Assembly (NCBI RefSeq): GCF_014334735.1
Contig: NZ_CP060587.1
Coordinates: forward strand, 62,001-126,000
DNA from: Aeromicrobium senzhongii
Lineage (GTDB): Bacteria > Actinomycetota > Actinomycetes > Propionibacteriales > Nocardioidaceae
Length of the DNA stretch: 64,000 nt
Direction of reading: 5' to 3'
The position numbers and the translations under genes are program-made. The notes beneath the pieces were generated by a model. That model made no database searches. It saw only the letters and a list, made by a program, of their open reading frames with translations, and was not told the DNA's origin. How positions within the stretch are numbered: the stretch's first letter is position 1; the number at the start of each line of letters is the position of its first letter. This document shows, piece by piece, positions 27,903-35,085 of this stretch.

Positions 27903-28550
27903 TCACTCCGGCAGGGGTCGGGTTCGGGTGGCGTCCCACGGGCGTTCCCACCCCAGGCGCTCGAAGAGTCGGGAGATGATGCCGGCGGTGAAGCCCCACA
28001 GCGGGGTCTCCGCGCCGATGTCGAAGGCGGGTCCGGTCCACCCGGAGGGGTGGACGACGCTGAACCGGCGCTCCGGGTCCAGCAGCAGGTCCAGCGAGGT
28101 CGGCAGGACCTGCTCGACCTCGTCGGGGCTGTGGGCGGTCAGCGGGTGCGGGTTCGTCCAGTAGCCCAGGACGGGCGTGACCGCGTGGTTGCTCGGCGGC
28201 AGCCACAGCGTGGGCAGCGTGCCGAAGACGACGACCTCGCTCGGGTCCAGTCCGACCTCCTCCTCGGCCTCGCGCAGCGCGGTGTGCACGGGGTCGCGGT
28301 CGGTGTCGTCCTGCTTGCCGCCGGGGAACGAGATCTGGCCGGCGTGGTTGCGCAGCGTGGCCGCGCGCTCGGTCAGCAGCAGCTCGCGGCCTCGCTCGCC
28401 CTCGGAGAAGAGCATCAGGACCGCGGCGGGCCGGGCGTCGGCCGGCGGGTGGGGGAACCGGGGAGCGAGCTGCTCGGCCTCGACGGAGCCGAGCAGGTCG
28501 GCGAGCGGTCGCAGCCAGTCCGGCAGCGACGTGGGGGGAGTCTGGGTCAT
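27903..28550 (-). CDS. NUDIX hydrolase, CoA pyrophosphatase type
   Basis: The 215-residue protein has a NUDIX box with [10 protein letters not shown] followed by [11 protein letters not shown]. Upstream [21 protein letters not shown] matches the CoA-pyrophosphatase (NudL/YeaB, UPF0035) signature. These enzymes hydrolyse CoA and its derivatives to phosphopantetheine and 3',5'-ADP. The start ATG 28550 overlaps the nth stop (ATGA), and its stop is 1 bp before the marP start. nth, this gene and marP therefore form one operon. The thioredoxin-like gene found here in M. tuberculosis is absent. Confidence 0.9.
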   Translation of the reverse strand: MTQTPPTSLPDWLRPLADLLGSVEAEQLAPRFPHPPADARPAAVLMLFSEGERGRELLLTERAATLRNHAGQISFPGGKQDDTDRDPVHTALREAEEEVGLDPSEVVVFGTLPTLWLPPSNHAVTPVLGYWTNPHPLTAHSPDEVEQVLPTSLDLLLDPERRFSVVHPSGWTGPAFDIGAETPLWGFTAGIISRLFERLGWERPWDATRTRPLPE

Positions 28551-29278
28551 GCGGGTCCCTGGGTGGTGACCAGCGCCTCGGCGATCTCCGGGTCGGTGGG
28601 GCCGATGCCGTACGAGGGGCACCAGTGGGCGACGGGGCACGCGCCGCAGGCTGGCGTACGGGCATGGCAGCGGCGGCGGCCGTGCCAGATCACGCGCTGG
28701 CACAGCATCGTCCAGTCGCGCTTGGGGAAGAGCGCCGCCACGGCGTGCTCGGTCTTGACCGGATCCTTCGCGGTCGCCTCGTCGACCCACTCCCAGCGGC
28801 GGACCAGCCGGGCGAAGTGGGTGTCGACGGTGATCCCGGGGATGCCGAACGCGTTGCCCAGGACGACGTTGGCGGTCTTGCGACCCACGCCCGGCAGGGA
28901 GACGAGGTCGGACAGGCGGGCCGGCACCTCGCCGTCGAACCGTTCGACCAGGGCCGAGGACAGTCCCATGATGCTCTCGGTCTTGGCACGGAAGAACCCC
29001 GTGGGGCGGATGATCTCCTCGATCGCCGTGCGGTCGGCCCCGGCGAGTGCAGCGGCATCGGGATAGGCGGCGAAGAGCGCCGGGGTGATCGCGTTGACGC
29101 GCCGGTCGGTGGTCTGCGCGGAGAGCACCGTGGCCACCAGCAGCTGGAACGGATTGTCGAAATCGAGCTCGCAGTGGGCGTCGGGATAGGTCGCGGCGAG
29201 CACCCGGTCGATCTTGCGTGCACGCCGTACCAACGAGGTCGCCGGACGGGGGGTCGCGGGGCTCGGATCGGCGGGCAC
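28547..29278 (-). CDS. nth: Endonuclease III
   Basis: The 243-residue DNA glycosylase/AP lyase removes oxidised pyrimidines. The helix-hairpin-helix [18 protein letters not shown] carries the catalytic Lys, and VDTHFARL carries the catalytic Asp. The C-terminal Cys pattern CX6CX2CX5C ([18 protein letters not shown]) binds a 4Fe-4S cluster. Start GTG 29278 is chosen as the first start near the usual N-terminus; ATG 29320 would add 14 residues without similarity to the family. It is divergent from crp, as in many actinobacteria. Confidence 0.95.
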   Translation of the reverse strand: MPADPSPATPRPATSLVRRARKIDRVLAATYPDAHCELDFDNPFQLLVATVLSAQTTDRRVNAITPALFAAYPDAAALAGADRTAIEEIIRPTGFFRAKTESIMGLSSALVERFDGEVPARLSDLVSLPGVGRKTANVVLGNAFGIPGITVDTHFARLVRRWEWVDEATAKDPVKTEHAVAALFPKRDWTMLCQRVIWHGRRRCHARTPACGACPVAHWCPSYGIGPTDPEIAEALVTTQGPA

Positions 29279-29359
29279 GCTAACACCGTATCCGGACACG
29301 GCACACCCGCATGCAGACATCGTACGTGTGATCTGGGTTGCATGTGGGAAACTAGGAGA

Positions 29360-30037
29360 GTGACCGATGAAGTTCTGCGCCAAGCCCCTCTGTTCAACGG
29401 CCTCGACGACGACGCCTCCGGCGCCCTCGAGTCCTCCATGTCCGCGGTGTCACTGCGCCGCGGCGAGGTCCTGTTCGGCGAGGGCGACGAGGGCGATCAG
29501 CTCTACGTCGTCATCGAGGGCAAGGTCAAGCTGGGCCGCCGTTCGGTCGACGGCCGCGAGAACCTGATCGCGATCCTCGGCCCCGGACAGATGTTCGGCG
29601 AACTGTCGTTCTTCGATCCCGGCCCCCGCTCCGCGACGGCCACGGCCGTCACCGACGTCGAGCTGCGCAGCCTCGGTCACAGCGCGCTCAACCCGGTCCT
29701 GCAGTCGCACCCCGACGTGGCGTACGCGCTGCTGAACCAGCTGGCCGGCCGCCTGCGCCGCACCAACGAGGTCGTCGGCGACCTGGTCTTCTCCGACGTG
29801 CCCGGTCGCGTGTCCAAGGCGCTGCTCGACCTGGCCGCCCGCTTCGGCCGCGAGGCCGACGACGGCATCCACGTCAACCACGACCTCACGCAGGAGGAGC
29901 TGGCGCAACTCGTCGGCGCCTCGCGCGAGACGGTCAACAAGGCGCTGGCCGACTTCGCGTCGCGCGGCTGGCTGCGGCTCGAGCCCCGCTCGGTCATCAT
30001 CCTCGACCTTGAGCGTCTCAAGCGCCGCTCGCGCTGA
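29360..30037 (+). CDS. crp: Crp/Fnr family regulator (Crp/GlxR type)
   Basis: The 225-residue protein has a cyclic-nucleotide-binding beta-roll ([19 protein letters not shown]; phosphate cassette [17 protein letters not shown] with Arg and Thr), a dimer helix, and a C-terminal winged helix ([20 protein letters not shown]). It is highly similar in layout to the Crp/GlxR regulators of Mycobacterium and Corynebacterium, which sense cAMP and control central metabolism; position next to nth agrees. GTG 29360 follows AGGAG at 29355-29359 closely. A weak self-site, TGTGA at 29327-29331 with a degenerate TTGCA partner, lies upstream. Confidence 0.93.
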   Translation: MTDEVLRQAPLFNGLDDDASGALESSMSAVSLRRGEVLFGEGDEGDQLYVVIEGKVKLGRRSVDGRENLIAILGPGQMFGELSFFDPGPRSATATAVTDVELRSLGHSALNPVLQSHPDVAYALLNQLAGRLRRTNEVVGDLVFSDVPGRVSKALLDLAARFGREADDGIHVNHDLTQEELAQLVGASRETVNKALADFASRGWLRLEPRSVIILDLERLKRRSR

Positions 30038-30045
30038 CCCACGTC

Positions 30046-30133
30046 GGTTTACCACGGTCCCGTGGTAGTTCACCGCCTCCCCAAGGAAGTTTCCTTGGGG
30101 AGGCGCGTGTTTACCACGGTCCCGTGGTAAACC
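30046..30133. repeat. Family B tripartite palindrome, copy 1 (88 bp)
   Basis: The whole 88 bp is an inverted repeat. Each end carries the palindrome TACCACGGTCCCGTGGTA (8-bp arms, 2-nt centre), bounded by GGTT on the left and AACC on the right. The middle is a separate hairpin with arms GCCTCCCCAAGGAA/TTCCTTGGGGAGGC and a 2-nt loop. It lies between the convergent crp and metallo-beta-lactamase genes. Copy 2 is at 63060-63147. Confidence 0.9.
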
Positions 30134-30134
30134 G

Positions 30135-30896
30135 TCACCCCCGCAGGTACTCCAGCTGGGCGCGCACGGACAGCTCGGCCGCGTCCCACAGGACCGGGTC
30201 GACGTCGGCATAGACCTTCTCGACCACCTCACGTGCGCTGACGGCGCCGGCGGCCATGGCGGACCGCACCTGCTCGAGGCGCTCCTCGCGGTGGGCGAGG
30301 TAGAAGTCCAGGACGGCGCCGGGGTCGTCGATCACGGGTCCGTGACCCGGCAGGATCGTCTCGACCTGCCCGTCTGCGACCAGCGCACGGAACCGCCGCA
30401 TCGAGTCCAGGTACGGGCCGAGGGCGCCGTCGGGATGAGCGACCACGGTGGTGCCGCGACCCAGGACCATGTCGCCGCTCAGCAACGCCCGGTCCTGCGG
30501 CAGCAGGAACGCGACCGAGTCCTTCGTGTGACCGGGCGCGGTCACCACCTCGATCGTGAGCCCGTCGACCTCGAGGGTCTCGCCGTCGCGCAGGGGATCG
30601 GCCGAGCGGGTGTAGTCGGGCGAGATCGCCCGGGTCGGCGCGCCGGTGGCCCGGACGATCGATTCGAGGGCGTCGGTGTGGTCCCAGTGGTGGTGGGTGA
30701 ACAGCACCAGGGCGACCTCGCCGGCGGCGGCCACGACGGCGTCGACGTGCTCCGCCAGGTCGGGCCCCGGATCGACCACGACCGCGCGGTCGGCGCCCGG
30801 CTCGCGCAGGATCCACGTGTTCGTGCCGTCGAGCGTCATGATCCCGGGGTTGTCGGCCAGGATGAACGACGCGCGGGGCGTCACGGAGGTGGTCAC
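30135..30896 (-). CDS. Metallo-beta-lactamase fold hydrolase
   Basis: The 253-residue protein has the zinc-binding THHHWDHTDA (HXHXDH-type) at about residue 68, later GHTKDS and LPGHGP with further zinc-ligand histidines, and the opening ADNPGIMTLDGTNTWIL. The last matches the LACTB2-like group; its human member is an endoribonuclease, but the role in bacteria is open. It corresponds by position to Rv3677c. The start GTG 30896 overlaps the stop of the NUDIX gene upstream, so the two are coupled. Confidence 0.88.
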   Translation of the reverse strand: MTTSVTPRASFILADNPGIMTLDGTNTWILREPGADRAVVVDPGPDLAEHVDAVVAAAGEVALVLFTHHHWDHTDALESIVRATGAPTRAISPDYTRSADPLRDGETLEVDGLTIEVVTAPGHTKDSVAFLLPQDRALLSGDMVLGRGTTVVAHPDGALGPYLDSMRRFRALVADGQVETILPGHGPVIDDPGAVLDFYLAHREERLEQVRSAMAAGAVSAREVVEKVYADVDPVLWDAAELSVRAQLEYLRG

Positions 30897-31705
30897 AGCT
30901 CTTCCTCACGATCGATGTCGAGCCACCACTGACCGTCCACCCGGACGAACCGGGGCTCGATGGGCTTGATGGTCCGCTCGGCCGAGGCCGTCAGCACGTC
31001 GCCGGCGGCCAGGGGTGCCAGTTCGCGGCAGGTCACGGCGGTGGGCGGCATCATGGCCGCCCGGCCGGCATCGACCAGCGCGAGAACGTCCGCCAGGGGC
31101 GCCCACAACGACTTGTCCGCCTCGGTGCTGACGGTGCCGATCCGCTGACCCTCGGGCAGGGCGGCGACGAAGAAGCGGGTGTCGTAACGGCGCGGCTCGA
31201 GCGCCGGGGTGATCCAGTGCGCCCACGCGCCCAGCAGGTCGGCGCGCAGCACGAGCTTCTCGTCGGCGAGGAACTGCGCGAACGACATCTTCTTCGCCTC
31301 GAGCTCGTCGCGGGCCCCGGCCAGATCGGTGGTGTCCCCCACGATCGAGTGCTCGTCGGGGCCGGCCAGCAACACGCCGGTCTCCTCGAAGGTCTCGCGC
31401 ACGGCGGCGACGACCAGGCGCCGGGCCAGCTCCGGATCGCACGAGAACCGGACGGCCCACTCCTCGGGTTCCGGCCCGACCCACGTCATCGGCTCGCCAT
31501 CGTCGTCCTGCACGCCGCCACCGGGGAACACGTACATGCCCGCCGCGAACGCCATCGAGGCCTGGCGGCGCATGAGGAACGCCTCCAGTCCGGCCTCACC
31601 GTCGCGGACGACCGCGATCGTGGCGGCGTCCTTGGGCTGGACGGCGTCGGCCGGGTCGAAGGTCTCGAGCCGCTTCAGGGCCTTCGGCGGGACGGGCACC
31701 AGCAC
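30893..31705 (-). CDS. NUDIX hydrolase
   Basis: The 270-residue protein has a split-looking NUDIX box: MYVFPGGGVQDDD, a ~30-residue insertion, then AAVRETFEETGVLL. That insertion is typical of the larger NUDT19-like hydrolases, which act on CoA derivatives. The N-terminus DAATIAVVRDG is the usual first strand. Start GTG 31705 lies directly after the RidA stop. It is a second CoA-type NUDIX within 4 kb; the substrate is unproven. Confidence 0.85.
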   Translation of the reverse strand: MLVPVPPKALKRLETFDPADAVQPKDAATIAVVRDGEAGLEAFLMRRQASMAFAAGMYVFPGGGVQDDDGEPMTWVGPEPEEWAVRFSCDPELARRLVVAAVRETFEETGVLLAGPDEHSIVGDTTDLAGARDELEAKKMSFAQFLADEKLVLRADLLGAWAHWITPALEPRRYDTRFFVAALPEGQRIGTVSTEADKSLWAPLADVLALVDAGRAAMMPPTAVTCRELAPLAAGDVLTASAERTIKPIEPRFVRVDGQWWLDIDREEEL

Positions 31706-31706
31706 G

Positions 31707-32165
31707 TCAGGCCACCTCGACGATCGCATCCACCTCGACGGGCGAGTTCAACGGCAGGACGGCCACGCCGACCGCGCTGCGGGTGTGCGACCCGGCGGCG
31801 CCGAAGGCCGCCGCGAGCAGGTCGCTGGCGCCGTTGGCCACGCCGGGCTGCCCCGTGAAGTCGGGGGCGCTGGCCACGAAGACGGTGACCTTGACGACGC
31901 GCACGACCGTGTCGAGGTCGGCGATCGAGTTGATGGCCGCGATGACGTTGAGGCCGCACAGGCGGGCGTACTCGTGGGCGTCCTCGGGCGACACCTCGGC
32001 GCCGACCTTGCCCACGGCCGGCAGGGCGCCGTCGACGAACGGCAGCTGGCCGGACGTGAAGACGTGCGACCCGCTGCGCAACGCGGGCACGTACGACGCC
32101 ACGGGAGCGGCGACGTCGGGAACGGTCAGCCCCATCGATGCGAGGCGTTCGACGACGGCGCCCAT
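31707..32165 (-). CDS. RidA family protein
   Basis: The 152-residue protein has the YjgF/YER057c/UK114 fold: VASYVPALRSGSHVFTSGQL near residue 25 and the C-terminal RSAVGVAVLPLNSPVEVDAIV with the Arg that holds the substrate carboxylate in deaminating RidA proteins. RidA hydrolyses reactive enamine/imine intermediates made by PLP enzymes. This member belongs to the Rv3678c-like group. Its start is 2 bp after the DUF4177 stop, so it is in the same operon as the NUDIX and metallo-beta-lactamase genes. Confidence 0.88.
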   Translation of the reverse strand: MGAVVERLASMGLTVPDVAAPVASYVPALRSGSHVFTSGQLPFVDGALPAVGKVGAEVSPEDAHEYARLCGLNVIAAINSIADLDTVVRVVKVTVFVASAPDFTGQPGVANGASDLLAAAFGAAGSHTRSAVGVAVLPLNSPVEVDAIVEVA

Positions 32166-32167
32166 GA

Positions 32168-32323
32168 TCAAGCCACCGGCCGCTTGAAGTAGGCCACGAG
32201 GTTCTCCGGGTTCATGCCCGGGACGATCTGCACCAGCTCCCAGCCGTCGCGTCCGAAGTTGTCGAGGATCTGCTTGGTCGCATGGACGAGCACAGGTGCC
32301 GTCAGGTATTCCCACTTGGTCAT
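32168..32323 (-). CDS. DUF4177 small protein
   Basis: A 51-residue protein, MTKWEYLTAPVLV at the start and FGRDGWELVQIVPG in the middle, which is the conserved DUF4177 core of one helix and a few strands. Function is unknown. It is the first gene of the minus-strand cluster with RidA, NUDIX and metallo-beta-lactamase proteins, and it is divergent from the ArsA pair. M. tuberculosis has a small gene at the same place (Rv3678A). Confidence 0.85.
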   Translation of the reverse strand: MTKWEYLTAPVLVHATKQILDNFGRDGWELVQIVPGMNPENLVAYFKRPVA

Positions 32324-32398
32324 GGCCCGACTGTATCGCCGGAACCACGACGGCTTCTCGACCGACGCGAGGGCCCGACCCTCGGTAGTCTCGACGGC

Positions 32399-33379
32399 GT
32401 GGCGAACTCGACCCCCTTGCACGTCGTGACCGGCAAGGGCGGCACCGGCAAGACGACCGTGGCCGCCGCCCTCGCGCTGTCCCTGGCCGACCAGGGCAAG
32501 AAGGTGCTGCTGTGCGAGGTGGAGGGCCGCCAGGGGATCGCCCAGCTCTTCGACGTGCCGCCGCTGCCCTACGAGGAGCGCCGCATCGCCACGAGCGATT
32601 CCGGCGGTCACGTCCACGCGCTCGCGATCGATCCCGAGGCTGCGCTGCTGGAGTACCTGCAGATGTACTACCGGCTCGGCCGGGCCGGGCGGGCGCTCGA
32701 CAAGTTCGGCGTCATCGACTTCGCGACGACGATCGCGCCGGGCGTGCGCGACGTGCTGCTGACCGGCAAGGTCTACGAGGCCGCGCGGCGACGCACGAAG
32801 GACAAGTCCTCGGACTTCGTCTACGACGCCGTGGTCGTCGACGCGCCGCCCACGGGCCGGATCACCCGCTTCCTGGGCGTCAACGACGACGTCGCCGGGC
32901 TGGCCAAGGTCGGCCCGATCAAGACCCAGTCCGAATCGATCATGACGATGATGCGCAGCCCGCAGACGGCCGTGCACCTGGTCACGGTGCTGGAGGAGAT
33001 GCCCGTGCAGGAGACCCTCGACGGCATCGCGGAGCTCACCCGGGCGGGGTTGCCGGTCGGCCACGTGGTCGTGAACCTGGTGCGCCCCTCGTTGCTCTCG
33101 CCGGACACGGTCGAGGCGCTCGAGGCCGGCCGCCTCGACGCCAAGGCCGTCGCTCCCGTGCTCGAGCGTGTCGGACTCCCGCGCCAGGCCGCGGCGACGC
33201 TCGTCGCCGACGGGTTCGGGCACGTCGAGCGGCAACGGCTGCAGAACGAGCAGCGGGCGATTATCGAGAGCTGCGGACGGCCGCACCTGAGCCTGCCGAT
33301 GCTGACCGGCGGAATCGACCTGGGCGCCCTGCAGGATCTGGCCGACACGCTGGCTCCTCTGGTGGAGGACGCCCGATGA
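32399..33379 (+). CDS. ArsA-family ATPase, first of a pair
   Basis: The 326-residue protein has a deviant Walker A, GKGGTGKTTVAAALAL, at about residues 12-27 with the signature Lys near the start, a switch I-like EVEGRQGIAQLFDVPP, and a Walker B-like VVVDAPPTGR. It belongs to the GET3/ArsA class of dimeric ATPases, but no arsenic genes are near. Its place matches Rv3679, whose partner Rv3680 is the next gene. The M. tuberculosis proteins form a hetero-complex linked to envelope or anion-related transport. The 3' end overlaps the partner start (ATGA). Confidence 0.9.
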   Translation: MANSTPLHVVTGKGGTGKTTVAAALALSLADQGKKVLLCEVEGRQGIAQLFDVPPLPYEERRIATSDSGGHVHALAIDPEAALLEYLQMYYRLGRAGRALDKFGVIDFATTIAPGVRDVLLTGKVYEAARRRTKDKSSDFVYDAVVVDAPPTGRITRFLGVNDDVAGLAKVGPIKTQSESIMTMMRSPQTAVHLVTVLEEMPVQETLDGIAELTRAGLPVGHVVVNLVRPSLLSPDTVEALEAGRLDAKAVAPVLERVGLPRQAAATLVADGFGHVERQRLQNEQRAIIESCGRPHLSLPMLTGGIDLGALQDLADTLAPLVEDAR

Positions 33380-34575
33380 GCGGCCGCGCGACCACGACCC
33401 CCCGCGAGCGCCGTCCGCGCACCGAGCGCCGGATCTCCTCGGCCCACGAGCCGGTGCGCATCGACGTGGACGGGCTGATTGGCGACCCGCAGACCCGCAT
33501 CGTGGTGTGCTGCGGCGCCGGCGGTGTCGGCAAGACCACGACGGCCGCCGCGCTGGCGCTGCGTGCCGCCGAGCAGGGACGCACGGTCTGCGTGCTGACG
33601 ATCGACCCGGCGCGCCGGCTGGCGCAGTCGCTGGGCCTGCTCGAGCTCGACAACACCCCGCGTCCGGTCGCCGGGATCGACACGTCGGCCGGCGGCTCGC
33701 TCGACGCGATGATGCTCGACATGAAGACGACCTTCGACGAGGTCGTCGAGGCCCACGCCTCGCCCGAGAAGGCCGCCGAGATCCTGAGCAACCCCTTCTA
33801 CGTCGCCCTGTCCAGCTCGTTCGCGGGCACGCAGGAGTACATGGCGATGGAGAAGCTGGGCCAGTTGCACGCCGAGGGCCGCTGGGACCTGATCGTCGTG
33901 GACACGCCGCCGTCGCGGTCCGCACTGGACTTCCTGGACGCGCCCGAGCGGCTGTCCTCGCTGCTCGACGGCCGGTTCATCCGGCTGATGCTGGCGCCGG
34001 CCCGGGGCCCGGCGCGGATGCTGTCGGCGGGACTGGGGATCGTGACGGGCGCCCTCAACAAGGTGCTCGGTGCGCAGGTGCTCACCGACATGCAGACCTT
34101 CATCGCGGCCTTCGACACGCTCTTCGGCGGGTTCCGTCAGCGGGCCGAGGCGACCTTCTCGCTGTTGCAGGCCGAGGGCACCGCGTTCCTGGTCATCGCC
34201 GCGCCGGAGGCCGCGGCGATGCGCGAGGCGGCCTACTTCGTCGAACGGCTCGCGGCCGACGACATGCCGCTGGCTGGCCTGGTCGTGAACCGCGTGCACG
34301 ACGAGGCGGCCGCCGGTGTCAGCGCGGTGGACGCCGAGTCCGCGGCGCCGCGACTGGCCGGGGGGAAGGCGGCGGAGCGCCGGACGGCGGAGCTGCTCGA
34401 CGTGCACGCCGAGCGGATGCGACTGGCCGAGCGCGAGAACCGGCTGCGCGAGCGGTTCAGTGCCGCGCACGGGAACGTCGAGATCGTCCCGGTGCCGGCG
34501 TTGGACACGGACGTCCACGACGTGGCGGGACTACGGACGATCGGTCATCACCTCGGCACCCCGCAGGGCGACTGA
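33376..34575 (+). CDS. ArsA-family ATPase, second of a pair
   Basis: The 399-residue protein has a basic ~45-residue N-terminal extension, then the deviant Walker A GAGGVGKTTTAAALAL, switch region TIDPARRLAQSLGL, and Walker B IVVDTPPSR. It corresponds to Rv3680 and should form a heterodimer with the preceding protein. A long helical C-terminal part contains many Arg and Glu residues (residues ~320-370). The ATG start overlaps the upstream stop, ensuring equal expression. Convergent whiB ends 12 bp downstream. Confidence 0.9.
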   Translation: MSGRATTTPRERRPRTERRISSAHEPVRIDVDGLIGDPQTRIVVCCGAGGVGKTTTAAALALRAAEQGRTVCVLTIDPARRLAQSLGLLELDNTPRPVAGIDTSAGGSLDAMMLDMKTTFDEVVEAHASPEKAAEILSNPFYVALSSSFAGTQEYMAMEKLGQLHAEGRWDLIVVDTPPSRSALDFLDAPERLSSLLDGRFIRLMLAPARGPARMLSAGLGIVTGALNKVLGAQVLTDMQTFIAAFDTLFGGFRQRAEATFSLLQAEGTAFLVIAAPEAAAMREAAYFVERLAADDMPLAGLVVNRVHDEAAAGVSAVDAESAAPRLAGGKAAERRTAELLDVHAERMRLAERENRLRERFSAAHGNVEIVPVPALDTDVHDVAGLRTIGHHLGTPQGD

Positions 34576-34586
34576 GACGGAGAGGG

Positions 34587-34844
34587 TCAGTTGGCGGGGA
34601 CGAGCACGTCGCGCCAGCGGCGGACGTTGGGCTTGCGACGCAGCAGCGCGCGGCGCTCCCGCTCGGTCATGCCGCCCCACACGCCCCACTCGATGCGGTT
34701 GTCGAGGGCCTCGGCCAGGCACTCGGCGCGGACCTCGCAGCCGTTGCAGACGACCTTGGCGCGATTCTGCTCGGCACCCTTGACGAAGAGATCGTCCGAC
34801 TTGCCCAAGCAGGCGGCGTCCTGAGACCAGTTTTCGTTCCACAT
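34587..34844 (-). CDS. WhiB family iron-sulfur regulator (WhiB4 position)
   Basis: The 85-residue protein has four Cys at 12, 33, 36 and 42 (CX20CX2CX5C) that bind a 4Fe-4S cluster, then the turn GVWGGMTERERR and a basic C-terminus (RRKPNVRRWRDV) for DNA binding. Start ATG 34844 places the first Cys as in other WhiB proteins. It lies between the ArsA pair and ponA2, the place of whiB4 (Rv3681c), a redox regulator, so I infer that orthology. The 241-bp gap to ponA2 should hold both divergent promoters. Confidence 0.93.
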   Translation of the reverse strand: MWNENWSQDAACLGKSDDLFVKGAEQNRAKVVCNGCEVRAECLAEALDNRIEWGVWGGMTERERRALLRRKPNVRRWRDVLVPAN

Positions 34845-35085
34845 GCGCAGAGACCTTTCCCGAGATCCCCCCGGTCCCCGTGACCGGAAGGAGAATTTGT
34901 TTCTGCTGTGCCACCAGCGTAGGGATGATCGGCTGAAGTGGACAGATTCGTCCGGGTAGTTGGTACATAGTTCCAAAGAGTCACTCCGTGGTTCGTCCGA
35001 ATCGTCCGGTGCCCGCGCCGGACCGGCGGCTCACGGCATCGCAACGGTCCGTGGTCACATTGCGAAACTCCCGTATCCTCATGCC

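Noticed and set aside
32399..34575. Arsenic resistance operon
   Set aside because: The two ArsA-like ATPases have no arsB, arsC or arsR nearby and match the conserved Rv3679-Rv3680 pair.
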